Shown here piece after piece: positions 1 to 12,157 of a DNA stretch of 64,000 bases. Each line of letters starts with the position of its first letter. Position 1 is the first letter of the stretch. The DNA comes from Ephydatia muelleri (lineage: Eukaryota > Porifera > Demospongiae > Spongillida > Spongillidae). The notes beneath the pieces are model-generated. The model searched no databases and was not told the origin of the DNA. It saw only the letters and a list, made by a program, of their open reading frames with translations. A program made the translations under genes and the position numbers. Location of the stretch: NCBI GenBank assembly GCA_013339895.1, contig JABACO010000009.1, positions 5,010,344 to 5,074,343 on the forward strand, written 5' to 3'.

Positions 1-905
1 ATTACTTGTCTTAACCACACATACTGATGCTGTAGGAATAGATTTTGGATAGGATTACTGCAAAATCCAATGTTTGGATCGCTATTCCTTTGTCACTACT
101 TATGCAAATACTGTACCATGTCTCACATATCAGGGGCGGATCCAGGATTTCAGAAAAGCGGGGTTGTTAAATAATATTCATTAAAGCGGGGGAGGGTGTG
201 GGAGGGGTACCCCTCCCTCCCAGCTAGGGGGTCTGGGGGAGCGCTGTAAGCTCACCCAACGGGGTCTGGGCAGCCGCCAATGCATTTTTATTATGTCATG
301 CGCAAAACACTATATAAAACTGCGTAGTATTTATCAAATTACGATTACAAGAATTGCTACATGTATATACTATAATCGTCAAATAAGGATGCTTGGAAAC
401 AGTTTTCTGGGATAGGCATGCACGCGAATGCCTTGCAAATTTCATCAGCAGGTACTCTTTCTTTATAGTGCATGGAAATCAAAGTCAGATCAGAAAAGCG
501 TTCTTCTGTCATAACTGATCTTGCGTTATGTCTTGATCCTTCTCATTAAGGAGAAGGATTGTTCTGCTTCTGCATTTAATGTGCAGCATACAACAAGCAG
601 GAAATGCATGCTTGAAAAGGAATCCATTTCACATGCACCCAAAGCTTCAAGAAGAGTTTTAGGAATTTCACTTTTTTTGTTTGGAATTCCCACTTACCTC
701 TATGTTTATCCATAGTCCCTTCCGCCTTCTAACTTCACTTCCAAGGGTATTAGGGTATTGGAGGTCTTTCTCCAATTTAAACGTATCATTGATGTATTCA
801 TCCGGATGTACAGAAGAGTCTGGAAGTAAAGATGGCACAAGAGAAAGGGAACCACGGGCATGGCGATCTTCTCCATTAAACAGAGTCAGAGAGTACTGCC
901 ACAGC
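1..905. other. Upstream non-coding stretch, no gene seen
   Basis: No coding region can be supported here. A G-rich stretch at about 125-285 has short inverted and repeated GGGG/CCCC blocks and looks like a degenerate interspersed repeat, but I cannot fix its ends. The small open frames are overlapping, compositionally poor and without recognisable motifs. Confidence 0.4.
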
Positions 906-1334
906 TAGCCTCGTTCCCAGGCCCTATTATTATATTAAAGTTACGGGGGCGAAAAAAATCTTACAAAGACATCGCTGGTTCGAATTCAGCTGGATGCAGT
1001 ATTAATTTTAATTTATTTATTACATTTTAGTTTTAATAAAAACCTTTATTTAGAATTTTTAATCTTCTTTCGTAGGTTAATTTACCGTTGGCAAGAAATA
1101 TTATTTTATTCACGTGCCAATATATTATTTAGTATAAATTCGGTCACAGATTTTTGTTTTACAAAAACGTGCATAAATTGGATAAATTATTAATAGCCAA
1201 CGTTGGAGTTTATATTTATTTTTAGCTCAGTTCAAGATAAAAGATTGGATTATATTGATCAAATCAAATACAAATCAAAAATATTTTTCGCCCCCGTAAC
1301 TTTAATATAAAAAATAAAAATAGGAATGAGGCTA
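906..1334. mobile_element. Non-autonomous TIR element (MITE-like)
   Basis: The two ends are inverted copies. TAGCCTCGTTCC at the left matches the complement of the right end (GGAATGAGGCTA) with one mismatch. The inner block at 931-959, which contains GTTACGGGGGCG, is repeated inverted at 1281-1309. The 320 bp between the inner blocks are AT-rich with no open frame. This is the structure of a miniature inverted-repeat transposable element. TA sits at both outer ends, so a TA target duplication is possible. The superfamily is not identified. Confidence 0.6.
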
Positions 1335-2118
1335 TGCCACAGCTCACAGTACCATGGGGCAGTTGTGACTGAAACCACTCATGCAATTACACACCGCGTA
1401 AATGCATATTGTAAGTTACATGGGGTATACGCTCATGTGCACTCAGTGCACTCTCCTGCGTGCACACCACAATACACGCACTCCAACGGTAAAAAAATAA
1501 ATCTGGCTCGAAAAAGGCGTACGTGGGCGGAAATTTTATGTGTGTAATTTATTCCTACACCTTTACTATACTTTGGTAAATTATGCAGCACTAAAATTAC
1601 AGCACAAATAATACAGCACAATGTGGCACTACTAATCCATGAAGTATGATTTCAACAAATTCAAACAATTAAAGTTGGACAACTAAGTTTGTTCTCTCCC
1701 ATTGTCGTCCTCAAAAAAGGCTTTAAGTCGACGTAGAGCTGAGAATGTACGACCTCACAAGATGTTAAGGAATTGTACTACTGGATTATTCTCAACAGTA
1801 GAAATGTTGGGAAACAGCCTACTGTCAAGCACACTTATCTAGGGCTTCAATAGGGTTGTGGTAGGTCGTAAGTGAAACCATTTGTGTTTCCAATAGTGCA
1901 GCTCAGCTATCACACGTTGATTCATCTACACAAGTACGAAAATAGTGCAAGATCGAGGAGCTTCCTTTCTGCTTCTTTCGGGAGATGTATAAGCGTAATC
2001 ACGTGCGTGCATGCGCAAGCGTATACCTGAAGGGGCGGATTCTAAATAAAAAGGGGCGTGTTCTAAGGTACTAAAACCGCCCTTAGACAAACATTTGGTT
2101 GTGTGGCTGGACTTTAAC
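1335..2118. other. Non-coding, probable promoter or 5' region of the ankyrin-kinase gene
   Basis: I see no convincing coding sequence. If the ATG at 2119 is the real start of the ankyrin-kinase gene, the promoter and 5' UTR lie here. No clear TATA box stands out. Confidence 0.25.
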
Positions 2119-2188
2119 ATGAAGCGATCTTCAGATGCGAAGCGAAGTGCAGATGGTCGTCCTACAATAAAGGAGGTTGGTTGCGTTT
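2119..2188 (+). CDS. Candidate first coding exon of the ankyrin-kinase gene
   Basis: An ATG in a reasonable context (TTAACATGAAG) opens a 23-codon basic N terminus. It runs into a strong splice donor, GTAAGT, at 2189. The exon ends one base into a codon. If the acceptor of the next exon is the TTAG that ends at 3588, the phases match and the reading enters the ankyrin sequence AACRAGDVE directly. This is inference from donor quality and phase. There is no transcript evidence, and the start could lie elsewhere. Confidence 0.4.
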
Positions 2189-2270
2189 GTAAGTAACCTT
2201 TTAAATGTGTCTGGATAAGTGGATCTCGTATTGATGGGTGTTTCCTGGAATCCAGATGGGGGAGGGTATA

Positions 2271-2894
2271 TACCGTACTGACAAGACGTTTTGGCGGCGA
2301 CTATTTGGCGGAAGGCTCCGCCAACTGTGCCGCCATCAACTTAATATTTAAATTTTTCCGTCAACATGTTATCAGCGGATCCACGGCGTCGCGGAAGGGG
2401 GCGGGGGGAGGGACATTACGCACGTAATTGTATAAGTCTTAATCTTGCCATGCTAAATGATTACCGTACATGTACATGTACTTCTTATACAATCAGTGCA
2501 CAGACATACGGCGCCTGTAGTGTTCATACCGGTACTACTATATACCCGGTAGCGGGTCGGCCATACGAAATAATTCCTTTCTCCCCGCTATACACTGATA
2601 CTGTTCAATTCATGGAAGGCACCTAGCTGTATCCTACCCCGATTCAGATCTTTCTGATGCTGAGGTTGACGACGACCAATGGGGATGCTTCAGAGGATGA
2701 GGAGGAGGATGCAGGTGCTCTTCGGCCTATTCAGTCTAAATAGAAGTATGATCAACAGCTACGCTAACATTAATCATTTCAATTATAGATTAATGATTCT
2801 GAGACTTCCGCCAATTACAAATCGCCAGTTAGTATAAATAGTTTTGGCTCCGCCAAATAGTTCTCTCCGCCATTATGTCTTGGCAGTACGGTAT
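2271..2894. mobile_element. Foldback/TIR element of about 0.62 kb
   Basis: The left end begins TACCGTACTGACAAGAC and continues through TTTGGCGG blocks. The right end is its complement and finishes GTCTTGGCAGTACGGTA. The matching arms are about 45 bp, and further CCGCCA/TGGCGG motifs recur inside. Between them is an acidic coding-like scrap at about 2640-2740 (DSDLSDAEVDDD in one frame, then EDEEEDAG in another). It could be a transposase N-terminal remnant, but it is too short to assign. Confidence 0.6.
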
Positions 2895-3584
2895 AAGGGA
2901 GAAGGCTTTAATTAGAGAATTCCAGAAATGACTGCTTTATTTGTGTAATGATGGTTTACTGCCTTGCTTCGGGCATGGGCTAGAAGGTGCCGCTGGAGAA
3001 AGGAAAACCGAATACGTTTATTTGGCTGGTCTGCATGTGTGGTTATATGTGCTTCCAGGCCTGTAAGCAGGTTATAACCTGTGTGGGTTCTCTGGAACTC
3101 TGTTGCCTTACATGTAATAAGATGCACGCTATACAAAGTAGTCTACTGCCAAGACTTCACTTTACACCATCCAGGGATTTTCACTGAGGGTCATTCCATA
3201 ACAAGTCAATCACTTTTCTGCTTCACATATATGTATAGAAATGTAACTAATGTAGATAAAACAAGAGATTCAAACACAACGTACTTTGTGGTACTTTAGA
3301 CAAACATATAGTTGTCGTTGGTAAGCTGTAGGGTAGTTGTATCGTTTCATCAACTACACTTGGAGATAAATTGAATCACCATTGTATGTATAATAATGTC
3401 ATTTGCAGTGGTTTGAAATTAGTGTAAATCATCTTAAGACCTTGGTGACAACGATTTAATAGATAGTTTGGAGCATGTGAATTAATCTTGCATTTGACCT
3501 ATGTGCATTGACAATAATGCCATCATTGTATTGCCCTCTGAAGTTGTGCAGAATGCCCTGTACATAATTTGGTTTCATCAACAG
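2895..3584. other. Intron sequence, nothing recognised
   Basis: This lies between the candidate first exon and the first ankyrin exon. Open frames overlap on both strands, have no motifs and show no splice-consistent coding signal. Confidence 0.35.
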
Positions 3585-3668
3585 TTAGTTGCAGCATGCA
3601 GGGCTGGTGATGTGGAAACTGTTCAGCAACTCCTGTCACTTGGTGTCAACGTCAATGATACAGATAAG
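3585..3668 (+). CDS. Ankyrin-repeat exon 1 of the ankyrin-kinase gene
   Basis: The exon reads LVAACRAGDVETVQQLLSLG followed by VNVNDTDK. This is the opening of an ankyrin array, with the helix-turn-helix pattern and the G-x-x-V-N ending. It is bounded by an acceptor (CAG ending at 3584, or TTAG ending at 3588) and by a donor GTACAC at 3669. Ankyrin repeats are protein-binding scaffolds. The matching downstream exons and the kinase exon share this strand and phase, so I treat them as one gene spanning at least 30 kb. Confidence 0.65.
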
Positions 3669-4284
3669 GTACACGCATGTGCGTATGTGTGATTTGATTC
3701 TAATGAGTGTGAGAATTTGACATCACAGAGCACACATGTATGTGTGTAGTCAAGTGATGATGCAATGGTCAGTAATGTACTGTAGGCGGAGTTTGTGTTA
3801 TGCATGTGCATATTTGTGTGGCTATGGCTGGTCCATGATTGACCATGGTATAGATATAGTTAGAGCACCACTGCTACAAATGTCAAGGACCTACATGCAT
3901 GTAACAGAGGGTGCAATTTCTTTACTCATATGTTCAAAAATGGTCTACAAAGCTTTGAAACTTATACATGTAATTATTATTTTAAAGGGTACAACCCCCA
4001 AATTCCTTTAATCGCATGACATTGTCATCTGCTATACATACAAAGTCAATTAGTTGACAAAAAGGATCAGGTAGACCCTCTAAGTAACTGGTGAAAAAAG
4101 TGTCACAGAAGAATAGATGAGGAAGGAATGATGGCGAAACTACTGCACACCAGCTGCACCGATTATTTCCTATGGGTATATGCATTGTATTGCATTGTAG
4201 GACCTCCATTGACTAAACATTTCATGAGAGCACCTATTGAAAGCTTATCCATGACATGAACAAGGAAAAACATGTAGTCTGGGC

Positions 4285-4850
4285 AACAGGCAATGTCGAA
4301 GTGAAACCTTTGACAGCTTCATACGCACCAATGAGGACACGATGCAGATGGAGAGGGACCGAAGGTTTTGGGGGAGAACCTCCTAGACCAGAATTAAGAC
4401 ATATTTAGTGCAGTGTACTTATAATATGCTAATCCATCCTACTCCAGACCTAAACATCTCCTCAAATTTCATGTTTGGGTTGCTGCAAGGAAGAACTGAT
4501 ATTTGTATTTAGAAAGGCATAATGAAAAAGGACCTGTATGTGGATAGACTAGACTGGTAGACTCTTCTACCCTCTATCCAGCGTCTGTATCCCACCTGAC
4601 ATAGGCTGATGCAGGACAATGGCCCTAAGCATACCGTACATTTGCCGATAAGTGAAGCCGAAGGCTAAGAACGATCCAATTGAAGGCACAATAAAGCCTT
4701 CTGGAACAGTTAAAAGGGGGGGCTAATCTACACAAGAACCCGCTGCTCTCCCAATGGAATGCGAGTGTTGCTGTTGTAGGGAACTGGCACACATAAGGCA
4801 CCTTTTTAGTGATGTGGAGGGTCTCCAATGCATCACAGATCATCCTGAGT
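4285..4850 (+). pseudogene. Tc1/mariner transposase remnant
   Basis: Translated pieces in shifting frames follow the order of a Tc1-type DDE transposase. FDSFIRTNEDTMQMERDRRF comes first (the family's WTDE region), then KFHVWV, then KGIMKKDLY. QDNGPKHT follows at about 4612-4635, the hallmark second catalytic aspartate block. Stops and frameshifts separate the pieces, so the gene is dead. It lies in the first large intron of the ankyrin-kinase gene. No inverted repeats were located. Confidence 0.6.
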
Positions 4851-4995
4851 TTGTTGGAGCATGCCTCAATCCACTAACGTTGCGCATCGAGGGGATCCTA
4901 TACAACTTCCTATTTCCCAATAGGTAACAGGAGATTGTGTTACGCAAACTGCAGTTGTAACTGTCTTATTATAAATGCAACGTACATATACACAT

Positions 4996-5368
4996 TCACA
5001 TGCCATGTACAGAAGTGCAGCTGAAAGCTAAAGGAACAGCATTTGGCTTCAGGGTTGGCTTTGAAGGCCCAAATCCACTGATAACAGGCTAGATGTAGTC
5101 CTCTGGGGTGAAATGCTCGCTACATACACGAGCGTTTGCATCATTTATGGAGATATCCGTCAAATGTAGCACAATTAACCACTGAAACGAGTGATTGATA
5201 ATTACCGGTATCACAACATGTCGTATTTAAGTATGCAAGTTGTAAAGCATAACAAAAACTTACCTGATGAAGCAGAGCTGGGTTTTTTGAGGGCAAACGA
5301 TGAAAAATAACAACCTTTGGGCACTCATTATCACGATTCATACACCCCTTGGCAATGCAGTGAGGCAT
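4996..5368 (-). pseudogene. Two-exon THAP-domain gene fragment with in-frame stop
   Basis: Exon 1 (5264-5368) begins MPHCIAKGCMN and contains FHRLP, the classic start of a THAP (C2CH) DNA-binding zinc finger. It ends at a donor GTAAGT. Exon 2 starts at 5181 after TTTCAG with a tryptophan, as THAP domains require. It continues to VCSEHFTPEDY, which supplies the second zinc pair Cys-x2-His, and later to LKPNAVPLAF, the AVPxxF box. A TAG at 5089-5091 interrupts the frame before that box. The fragment could be a host THAP gene or a P-element-like transposase N terminus. No transposase core was found next to it. Confidence 0.65.
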
Positions 5369-5789
5369 TCTTTACCGGTATATGCCCACAATGGGATTTC
5401 CGAGACCAGTGACGTAGACGGTCTTAAATTTTTATAAAAACATGGCGACCAAATTTGTTGTGTTGTCTTGAATTGTTGTGTTGTCTTGAATTTATCTTGA
5501 TTATAAAAGCAAATATTTAATACATCATATTTGCAGTTCTTATTTTTTACTCAAATGCTATAGACTGAGATAACATTATTTTTTCGTGGCAGTTCCCCTT
5601 TAATAATCTTTCCCCCCACATGCCCTATACACAACTACCATATACAGTAATGTGCAACTGCTATTACTGCACCTCCCTTTCTAATATCGATCAGGAGGTC
5701 TTGATATTCGTCCACTTAGAGTGCACTGTTCACGTTCTCCATCAAAGTATCCTCGACTTTCTGTTCCTGGACTTCCAACTGTGGTGTAA
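5369..5789. other. Non-coding, short direct repeat
   Basis: A direct repeat of TTGTTGTGTTGTCTTGAATT occurs at about 5455-5500. Nothing else is recognised. Confidence 0.3.
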
Positions 5790-6930
5790 CGTTGTCCGAG
5801 ATGTTCCTCCTATTGCTTGACCACTTCTGCATTGGAAACCTTCTGTGAAAGTAGTGAAGGATGGATAGGAAGCGTAGGATGGAGTTTCTTACACAACAGG
5901 AGTTCAGAAGGGCTGCATTCGTTCTTCAAAGGGCTTGTCCTATACACAACCAAGAGCAAATAAGGATCCACTGATTTCTTTAACAAGTTCTTCACAGTAG
6001 CTACTGCCTGCTCAGCTTCACCATTAGCTTGGGGAAACCTTGGATTACTGGTGACATGTGTGTATCCTTGGCAAATGATGAGAATGAAGATGCTGAAATC
6101 TGAGGCTCATTGTCTGATACTACTGCCATGTCTGGCAAATAGATTTCATTTATGTAATGACACTATCCGCTGTAGTTGCTGAAAGCGTAGGGTAGTAGTC
6201 AACAACCAGAAGATATGATAATCCCTTCCACTCATACATGTCAGTGCCAACTCTCTGCCACGGAAGATCACGTAATGGTGTTGGTATGAGTGGCTCTGCC
6301 CTTTGAGTTTGTTCAACACACTGAACAACATAGTATAAAGTCCGCCCATACCTGGCCACCACACAGACTGCCTAGCCCTCTCTCTGCACTCCGTAATCCC
6401 CAGGTGCCCTTCATGCAACTGTTGTAGGATGTCTGCTCGCACTGTAGCTGGGATTAGAAGTCGACTTACTCTCATTAGAAGATCTCCTTGAATGGTGAGC
6501 TCTCCAGAAGCACACCAGTAATGATTGACAGGTCCTTTAAGTGTGTTCATCACAGGCCATCCATCTTTGCAGTATGCTTTAAGCTGTCTGCAAACAGGAT
6601 CTCTTGTTTGGTGCTGTTGTATCTTCTCCAAGTGTTTCTCACGTAATGGGAGATTCTGCATCACAAACGCATCCTGAAGCTGGCAAGCGTGTGAGCGTAT
6701 TAGCTGTAAATAAGCTCTTGCCAGGAGAGTGCGAAATCACATAGTTATACCTCATGAGCCTGAGACGAAAGCACAACATTCCAGGTGGAAGTTCATCCAG
6801 GCTATTCTTCCCAAGAAGAGGTAGTATCAGTCTCTATGAGAAACTGGGTGATCCAAGCAGGTAGTCCTCAAAGCACTCTCATGCCTGGGTGACTTCAAGA
6901 GCTTCCTTTTCTATCTGAGCATTGCAGTTG
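5790..6930 (-). pseudogene. Decayed Ty3/gypsy pol remnant (RNase H, integrase)
   Basis: Minus-strand reading gives, in order, a broken RNase H segment (about 6680-6930) and an integrase zinc-binding segment (LHEGHLGITECRERA, then WWPGM, at about 6355-6425). The start of the integrase core (VGTDMYEWKGLSYLLVVDYY) and a C-terminal part with VVYRTSPL at 5810-5995 follow. Several frameshifts and stops separate them. No LTRs were found. It is clearly different from and older than the element at 7822-12157, and it abuts the start of the intronic repeat array. Confidence 0.7.
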
Positions 6931-7821
6931 AATGGTGCCATTATTCTAAGTGCTGGTTGTATCCAAAAGGGGACAATGTTCTGTGGTGTGATAACCATTT
7001 AGTGACTTAGTGTTTAGCACTTATTTGATTTGTTTGCATTGCTAGTCACTAATGATGACTTCTGCTACTGTACCAACTCTTTATTATTCGCTCTTTTCAT
7101 TTTTGTACTATGATGAATCAAAAATTGTCCTACATCAGGGGGTAAGTATGTTAATATTAATCGCTTTTCAATTTGTGTATATTATGATTAAAAGAAGATG
7201 GAATGCAGTCACAAACTATTTAGAACTTTCCATTTCTGTTGAAATTGGGTGAAATGAGTTCAGCATGCATGATTGCATGAAGTTGTTTCCTGGATAATAC
7301 ACTTTATAAATGCATGTGTTTTCAAACCATTCATGGTTTGCAGTTGATTGATGCCATTATTCTAAGTGCTGGTTGTATCCAAAAGGGGACAATGTTGTGT
7401 GGTTAGTATTTAGCACTTATTTGATTGTTTGCAATGCTAGTCACTAATGATGACTTCTGCTACTGTACCAACTCTTTATTATTCGCTCTTTTCATTTTTC
7501 TACTATGATGAATCAAAAATTGTCCTACATCAGGGGGTAAGTATGTTAATATTAATCGCTTTTCAATTTGTATGATTTGTTTGAGAAGATGATGGAATGC
7601 AGTTTCAGACTATTTTGCACTTTCCATTTCTGTTGAAAGTGGGTGAAATGAGTTCCACATTCATTACAGCATGAAGTTGTTGATAAGTAGTTTCCTGGAT
7701 AAAATACTTTATAAATGCATGATGCAAACATTGATGGTTAATGCAGTTGAATGGTGCCATGATTCTAAGTGCTGGTTGTATCCAAAAGGGGACAATGTTC
7801 TGTGAAGTGTGATAACCATTT

Positions 7822-7963
7822 TGTAATGTCGTTGACCAGGTAAGTTCTAGCAACTTGGATGCAAGAACGAGAACACACACATACAAAACGAGAGCTCAAC
7901 AAAAAGAGAACTATCATCAGAGCGCATGCGCCTAAAAGTTCACTTATTAATGTTTATACTACA
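7822..7963 (-). repeat. 3' LTR of the gypsy element
   Basis: It is a 142-bp copy of 12016-12157. Because the element lies on the minus strand this is the 3' LTR. The last pol frame runs into it and stops at 7940. It contains the TG and CA termini. At 142 bp it is short for this class. Confidence 0.93.
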
Positions 7964-10843
7964 CTCTTCCCCATGTTCTGTTAATAAGTCATTTCCATCC
8001 ATAGCGATCTGGAGGTCTATGTATTCTCTGAGGTAGCGTCTTGGTTCTTCAGCCTCTGGTATTTCTGTTTCTGTTCTTGTGGCATCTGTACCTGCGTTAT
8101 CTGCACCATTTTTCTGTTCCTGATTTTCCTGTTCTTGTGGATTAACCTCTCTTTCTTCTTCCTCTACTGTTGTATCATCCGCAGGCCTCTCATTTGTCTT
8201 TGCTACTTCTGATGATGTGCTGGATCGTTCTGTAGGTAACACTGTTTCATGCCAGTATGGGCTATCAGTACAAATACACATCTGATCTACATGTCGTCTC
8301 CATGATATGGATGGTGAAATTTGTACAATGTAAGACAAAGGCCCACTTTTCTGTCTCACTATTGCTGTAATCCATTTTGGTCCGGCCCTATAATTTCGCA
8401 CCAGCACCCGTTGTCCTTCAACAAACTGTCGCAAAAAGGCTTTTCCATCATGACTATGTTTCTGGTTGAATCTGCTTCTTAGCCACAAATGACCCCAAGT
8501 CTGGCATTAACAAATCCAATGTTGTGCGTAATTTTCTCCCCATAAATAACTCGCATGGAGCCATGCCTGTTGTAGTATGTGGCGTCACTCGATAGGACAA
8601 TAGAAAATGCATCAAGTGATCATGAATGGACACCCTTGTACATTTACTTTTCTGCATGGCTTCCTTAAATGTTCTAACAAATCTTTCAGCTGCACCATTA
8701 GATGAAGGGTGGTAAGGGGCTATTTGAATGTGTCGCACTCCATTTGTTCTTAAAAATTCCTTGAACTCTACTGATGTAAATTGCGGCCCATTATCCAACA
8801 CTAGTTGCTGTGGCATTCCATAGGATGCAAATAACCTAGTCACCTCTGCCACTGTTGCCAACGATGTTGTAGTAGACATTGGAATAACTTCTGGCCATTT
8901 TGAGTGAGCATCCACAACAATAAAAAACATCTTTCCTAAAAATGGCCCCGCAAAGTCAACATGAATACGCTCCCATGGCTTCGATGGCCACACCCATGGG
9001 TGAAGAGGAGCCTTAGGTGGTGCACTTTTAGTCTCCTGACACTGTGGACAAGACTTTACTAATTCTTCAATGTTGGAGTCCAGACCTGGCCACCAAACAT
9101 AGCTTCTGGCCAGATTTTTCATACGAACCATGCCTGGATGACCATCATGTAGCTCTTTCAAAACTTGTTGCTGCAACTTTCTAGGTACAACAGCTCTTAC
9201 TCCCCAAAGTAAACAGCCACACTCCACTGTCAGTTCACCACGACGAGTCCAATAAGGCTGTAATGTCATGGATTCCTCTGTGTGTACTGCTGGCCAACCT
9301 TTCAAAGTAAAATTCAACACCCTCGATAACTCAGGGTCTGATCTTGTAGCGGCAGCAAGTTCTTTTGATGTAACAGGTAACAAGTTAAGCTGACATACCG
9401 TAAAATCTGTGCTTTGCACTTCCGATGCAGATGGCTTAACTTCGCTCAATGGAAGACGAGACAATCTATCAACATTACTATGATTCACTCCTTGCTTGTA
9501 TATAATGTTATAACTATAAGCAGAGAGTAGCAACGCCCAACGTTGCAATCGTGCTGCCGCTATTGGAGGCACACCTGTCTTTGATCCAAAAATCATTGTG
9601 AGTGGTTTATGATCAGTCATTAACTGAAAATTTCTTCCATACAAATATTGATGGAATTTCTTAACTCCAAATACCAACGACAAAGCCTCCTTTTCCAGCT
9701 GTGCATAATTCTTTTCTGCCACCGTTAAGGATCTTGATGCATATGCAATTGGCCTTTCTGAACCATCAGTCATAATATGTGAAAGTACTGCACCCACACC
9801 ATACGACGAAGCATCTCCAGCAAGTCGAAGAGGTAACTTTGGGTCATAGTGACACAGCACTGGTGCCTTTGCCAGCTGCTCCTTAACACGTTGAAAAGAA
9901 GCTTCACAGATTGAAGTCCATTCCCATCTCGCATTCTTCTTTAGTAAGGCATTCAGTGGTTGCAAGGTCTCTGCCAACTTCTGCATGAATTTTCCATAAT
10001 AATGGACCAGCCCAAGGAATGCACGCAATTCTGTACTGTTACTAGGAGCTCTGGCTTTTAGTACTGCTTCCACCTTGGAGTCGGCTGTACGTAATCCCTT
10101 TCTACTCACTACATATCCAAGATACTCAACTGATTCTGACCAGAAAACACACTTTCCTCTACACAAATGAATGCCAGCTGCCTTCAATCTCTTCATCACC
10201 TCCTCCAAGTTTGCAAGATGCTCCTCATCTGAACTCCCAGATATGAGAATATCATCCAGATAGCATACAACATGAGGTATGCCTTGAAGTATCTCATCCA
10301 TGAACTTTTGAAAAATAGCTGGTGCTGAGGCAACGCCAAATGGCAACCTTTTAAACTGATAAAGACCCTGGTGAGTGTTTACAGTAACAAACTCCTGAGA
10401 CCTTTCTTCCAAGGCCAGTTGCTGATAAGCTTGTCGAAGGTCTAATTTAGTAAACCTCAACCCACCTTCTAAAGCAGCAAAAAGATCATCTGGTTTTGGC
10501 AAAGGATATTTATCTATGTCCAGCACTGTATTAACTGTAACTTTAAATCACCACAGATCCTAAGCCTCCCATCTTTCTTAGGAACAACAACAATAGGTGC
10601 TGCCCATGCACTGTGTGTCACTTTCTGCAAAACACCTATGGTCTCCAATCGGTCTAACTCTTTACCTACTGCTTCTTTCAAGGAAAACGGAATTGGCCTT
10701 GCTCGATGGAATCGAGGAACCGCATTTGCTTTAACCCTCAACTTGGCCTTAAACGACTTAATCTCACTCATTTCATCAGCAAACAAATCAGCATACTTCT
10801 GCAACAACGAATCTACTGATGATACACCAAAACACTTTACCAT
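7940..10843 (-). pseudogene. pol: Gypsy pol: reverse transcriptase, RNase H, integrase (frameshifted)
   Basis: The largest piece (8454-10526, 690 residues) carries LDLRQAYQQL, LPFGVASAPAIFQ and YLDDILI (RT motifs). It then has the RNase H aspartate block AGDASSYGVGAVL, the integrase zinc finger with CPQCQ, and the DDE core (DFAGPF, DNGPQF, NGAAERF). The RT start (10514-10843, KKDGRLRICGD) is in another frame, as is the integrase C terminus (7940-8488). Two single-base-type frameshifts, near 10525 and 8470, therefore break the polyprotein. The order RT-RH-IN is that of Ty3/gypsy. No envelope gene is present. Confidence 0.92.
7964..7976 (-). promoter_or_regulatory. Polypurine tract of the gypsy element
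   Basis: On the minus strand the sequence directly before the 3' LTR reads ATGGGGAAGAG. This is a purine run in the position expected for plus-strand DNA priming. Confidence 0.6.
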
Positions 10844-10870
10844 TCCTATGCCCAGACTCTTCCAATTTAT

Positions 10871-11991
10871 TCAAATTTTACTTAGCCAATTCCTACCAAG
10901 CAAGCTAGGTCCGCATCCTTCAACCACAAACAACCGCAACAAGTATTTTCTCAGTTTATAGGTCACATTTAACTCTGCTTCCCCAATTACTTTCATAACC
11001 TCATTGGTATATGTTTTCAAAGTGACCTCAGGTTTACGCAATGGCACATTTAGCTTCAACTTCTCCCATGTTTCACTTGACACAACTGATACAGCTGCCC
11101 CAGTGTCGACTTCCATCCTTAACTTCACCTCTTCTATCATTACCCACACTGAATAAGGCCTAGTTACGCCAATTCCTATTTTGTGTACAGGAAACTCAGA
11201 CTCATCACTGTCTTCTTCCAATTCTTGCTCCTTATCACTTTCCTTTTCGTCTACCCATCTGGTGTGTACTTTTCTATTCCCCTTAGCATCTTGTACACCA
11301 TTCTTACACCCTTTAGCCATATGCCCTTTTCGCCCACATTTAAAGCACTCCAATGCTTGAAATCGACACTTATCTTCTGGGTGCGAACTCTGCCCACACC
11401 TCCAACATGCCTTTTTAAACTTGTCTGATCCTTTTCTCTGTCCATGAATTTCCTGAACCTTCACCTCTGACTGCAGTAGTTGTCGTGTGGATTTCTCGGC
11501 AACCTCCATGCTCACTGCAATATCCATCGCCTTCTGTAGCGTTAAATCTGATTCAGCTAGCAACCGTCTCTGAATGGCCGGATCTTTCAACCCACATACA
11601 AGGCGATCTCTAAGAGCTTGTACAAGAAAATGGTCAAAACCACGATATAGCGCCAACTTACGAAGCTCCGCCTCAAACTCGGTGACGCTTTCTGACTCGC
11701 CTTGAGCCTACTATAAAATGCAAATCTTTCCACAATGATAAGCTTCTTAGGTTCGTAATGGCGACGCAGTGCGTCATATAACTTCGAATACGTACACTCT
11801 GCTGGCTTCCGTGGTGCAAAAACACCCCTCAACAAAGAGTAATGTCTACTGCCTAACACTGAGAGAAACACCGCAACCCGCTTATCGCTCACCACGTCAT
11901 TTGCGACCAAATACAGCTCGGTGCGCTCTAAATAAGAAGAGATAGTTTCCGACTCTGGAGAAAACTCTTCTATTCTTCCGCGTTTCAGCAT
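10871..11991 (-). pseudogene. gag: Gypsy gag-protease (frameshifted)
   Basis: The N-terminal gag part (11587-11991) and the remainder (10871-11656) overlap in different frames, with the break near 11700. The second part has two CCHC knuckles (CWRCGQSSHPEDKC-type, and CFKCGRKGHMAKGC). After them come an acidic linker and an aspartic protease with DTGAAVSVV and LLGRNWL. The protease frame ends 28 bases before the RT frame begins, consistent with a further break or with a gag/pol frameshift. Fusing protease to gag is common in sponge and cnidarian gypsy elements, as far as I know. Confidence 0.88.
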
Positions 11992-11997
11992 TTCGCC

Positions 11998-12015
11998 CTA
12001 CTCTCGTCGCCATAA
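11998..12015 (-). promoter_or_regulatory. Probable primer-binding site of the gypsy element
   Basis: Just inside the 5' LTR the minus strand reads TGGCGACGAGAG. It sits where the tRNA primer anneals. The cognate tRNA is not identified. Confidence 0.5.
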
Positions 12016-12157
12016 TGTAATGTCGTTGACCAGGTAAGTTCTAGCAACTTGGATGCAAGAACGAGAACACACACATACAAAACGAGAGCTCAACAAAAAG
12101 AGAACTAACATCAGAGCGCATGCGCCTAAAAGTTCACTTATTAATATTTATACTACA
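12016..12157 (-). repeat. 5' LTR of the gypsy element
   Basis: It is the 142-bp partner of 7822-7963, with the same TG and CA ends and about two substitutions between them. It should carry the promoter for the minus-strand transcript. Confidence 0.93.

Larger units (their letters stand above)
7822..12157 (-). mobile_element. Ty3/gypsy LTR retrotransposon, complete structure
   Basis: Two 142-bp direct repeats that begin TG and end CA bound a minus-strand gag-pol unit of 4336 bp. The flanking 5-bp duplication CATTT is at 7817-7821 and 12158-12162, and it splits one copy of the intronic repeat unit at ACCATTT/AGTGAC. The LTRs differ at only about two positions (CTATCATC versus CTAACATC, AATGTTT versus AATATTT). 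That implies a recent insertion, even though gag and pol carry frameshifts. Confidence 0.95.

Noticed and set aside
1326-1547. Small coding gene
   Set aside because: The open frame is short, overlaps a minus-strand frame and the MITE edge, and has no motif.
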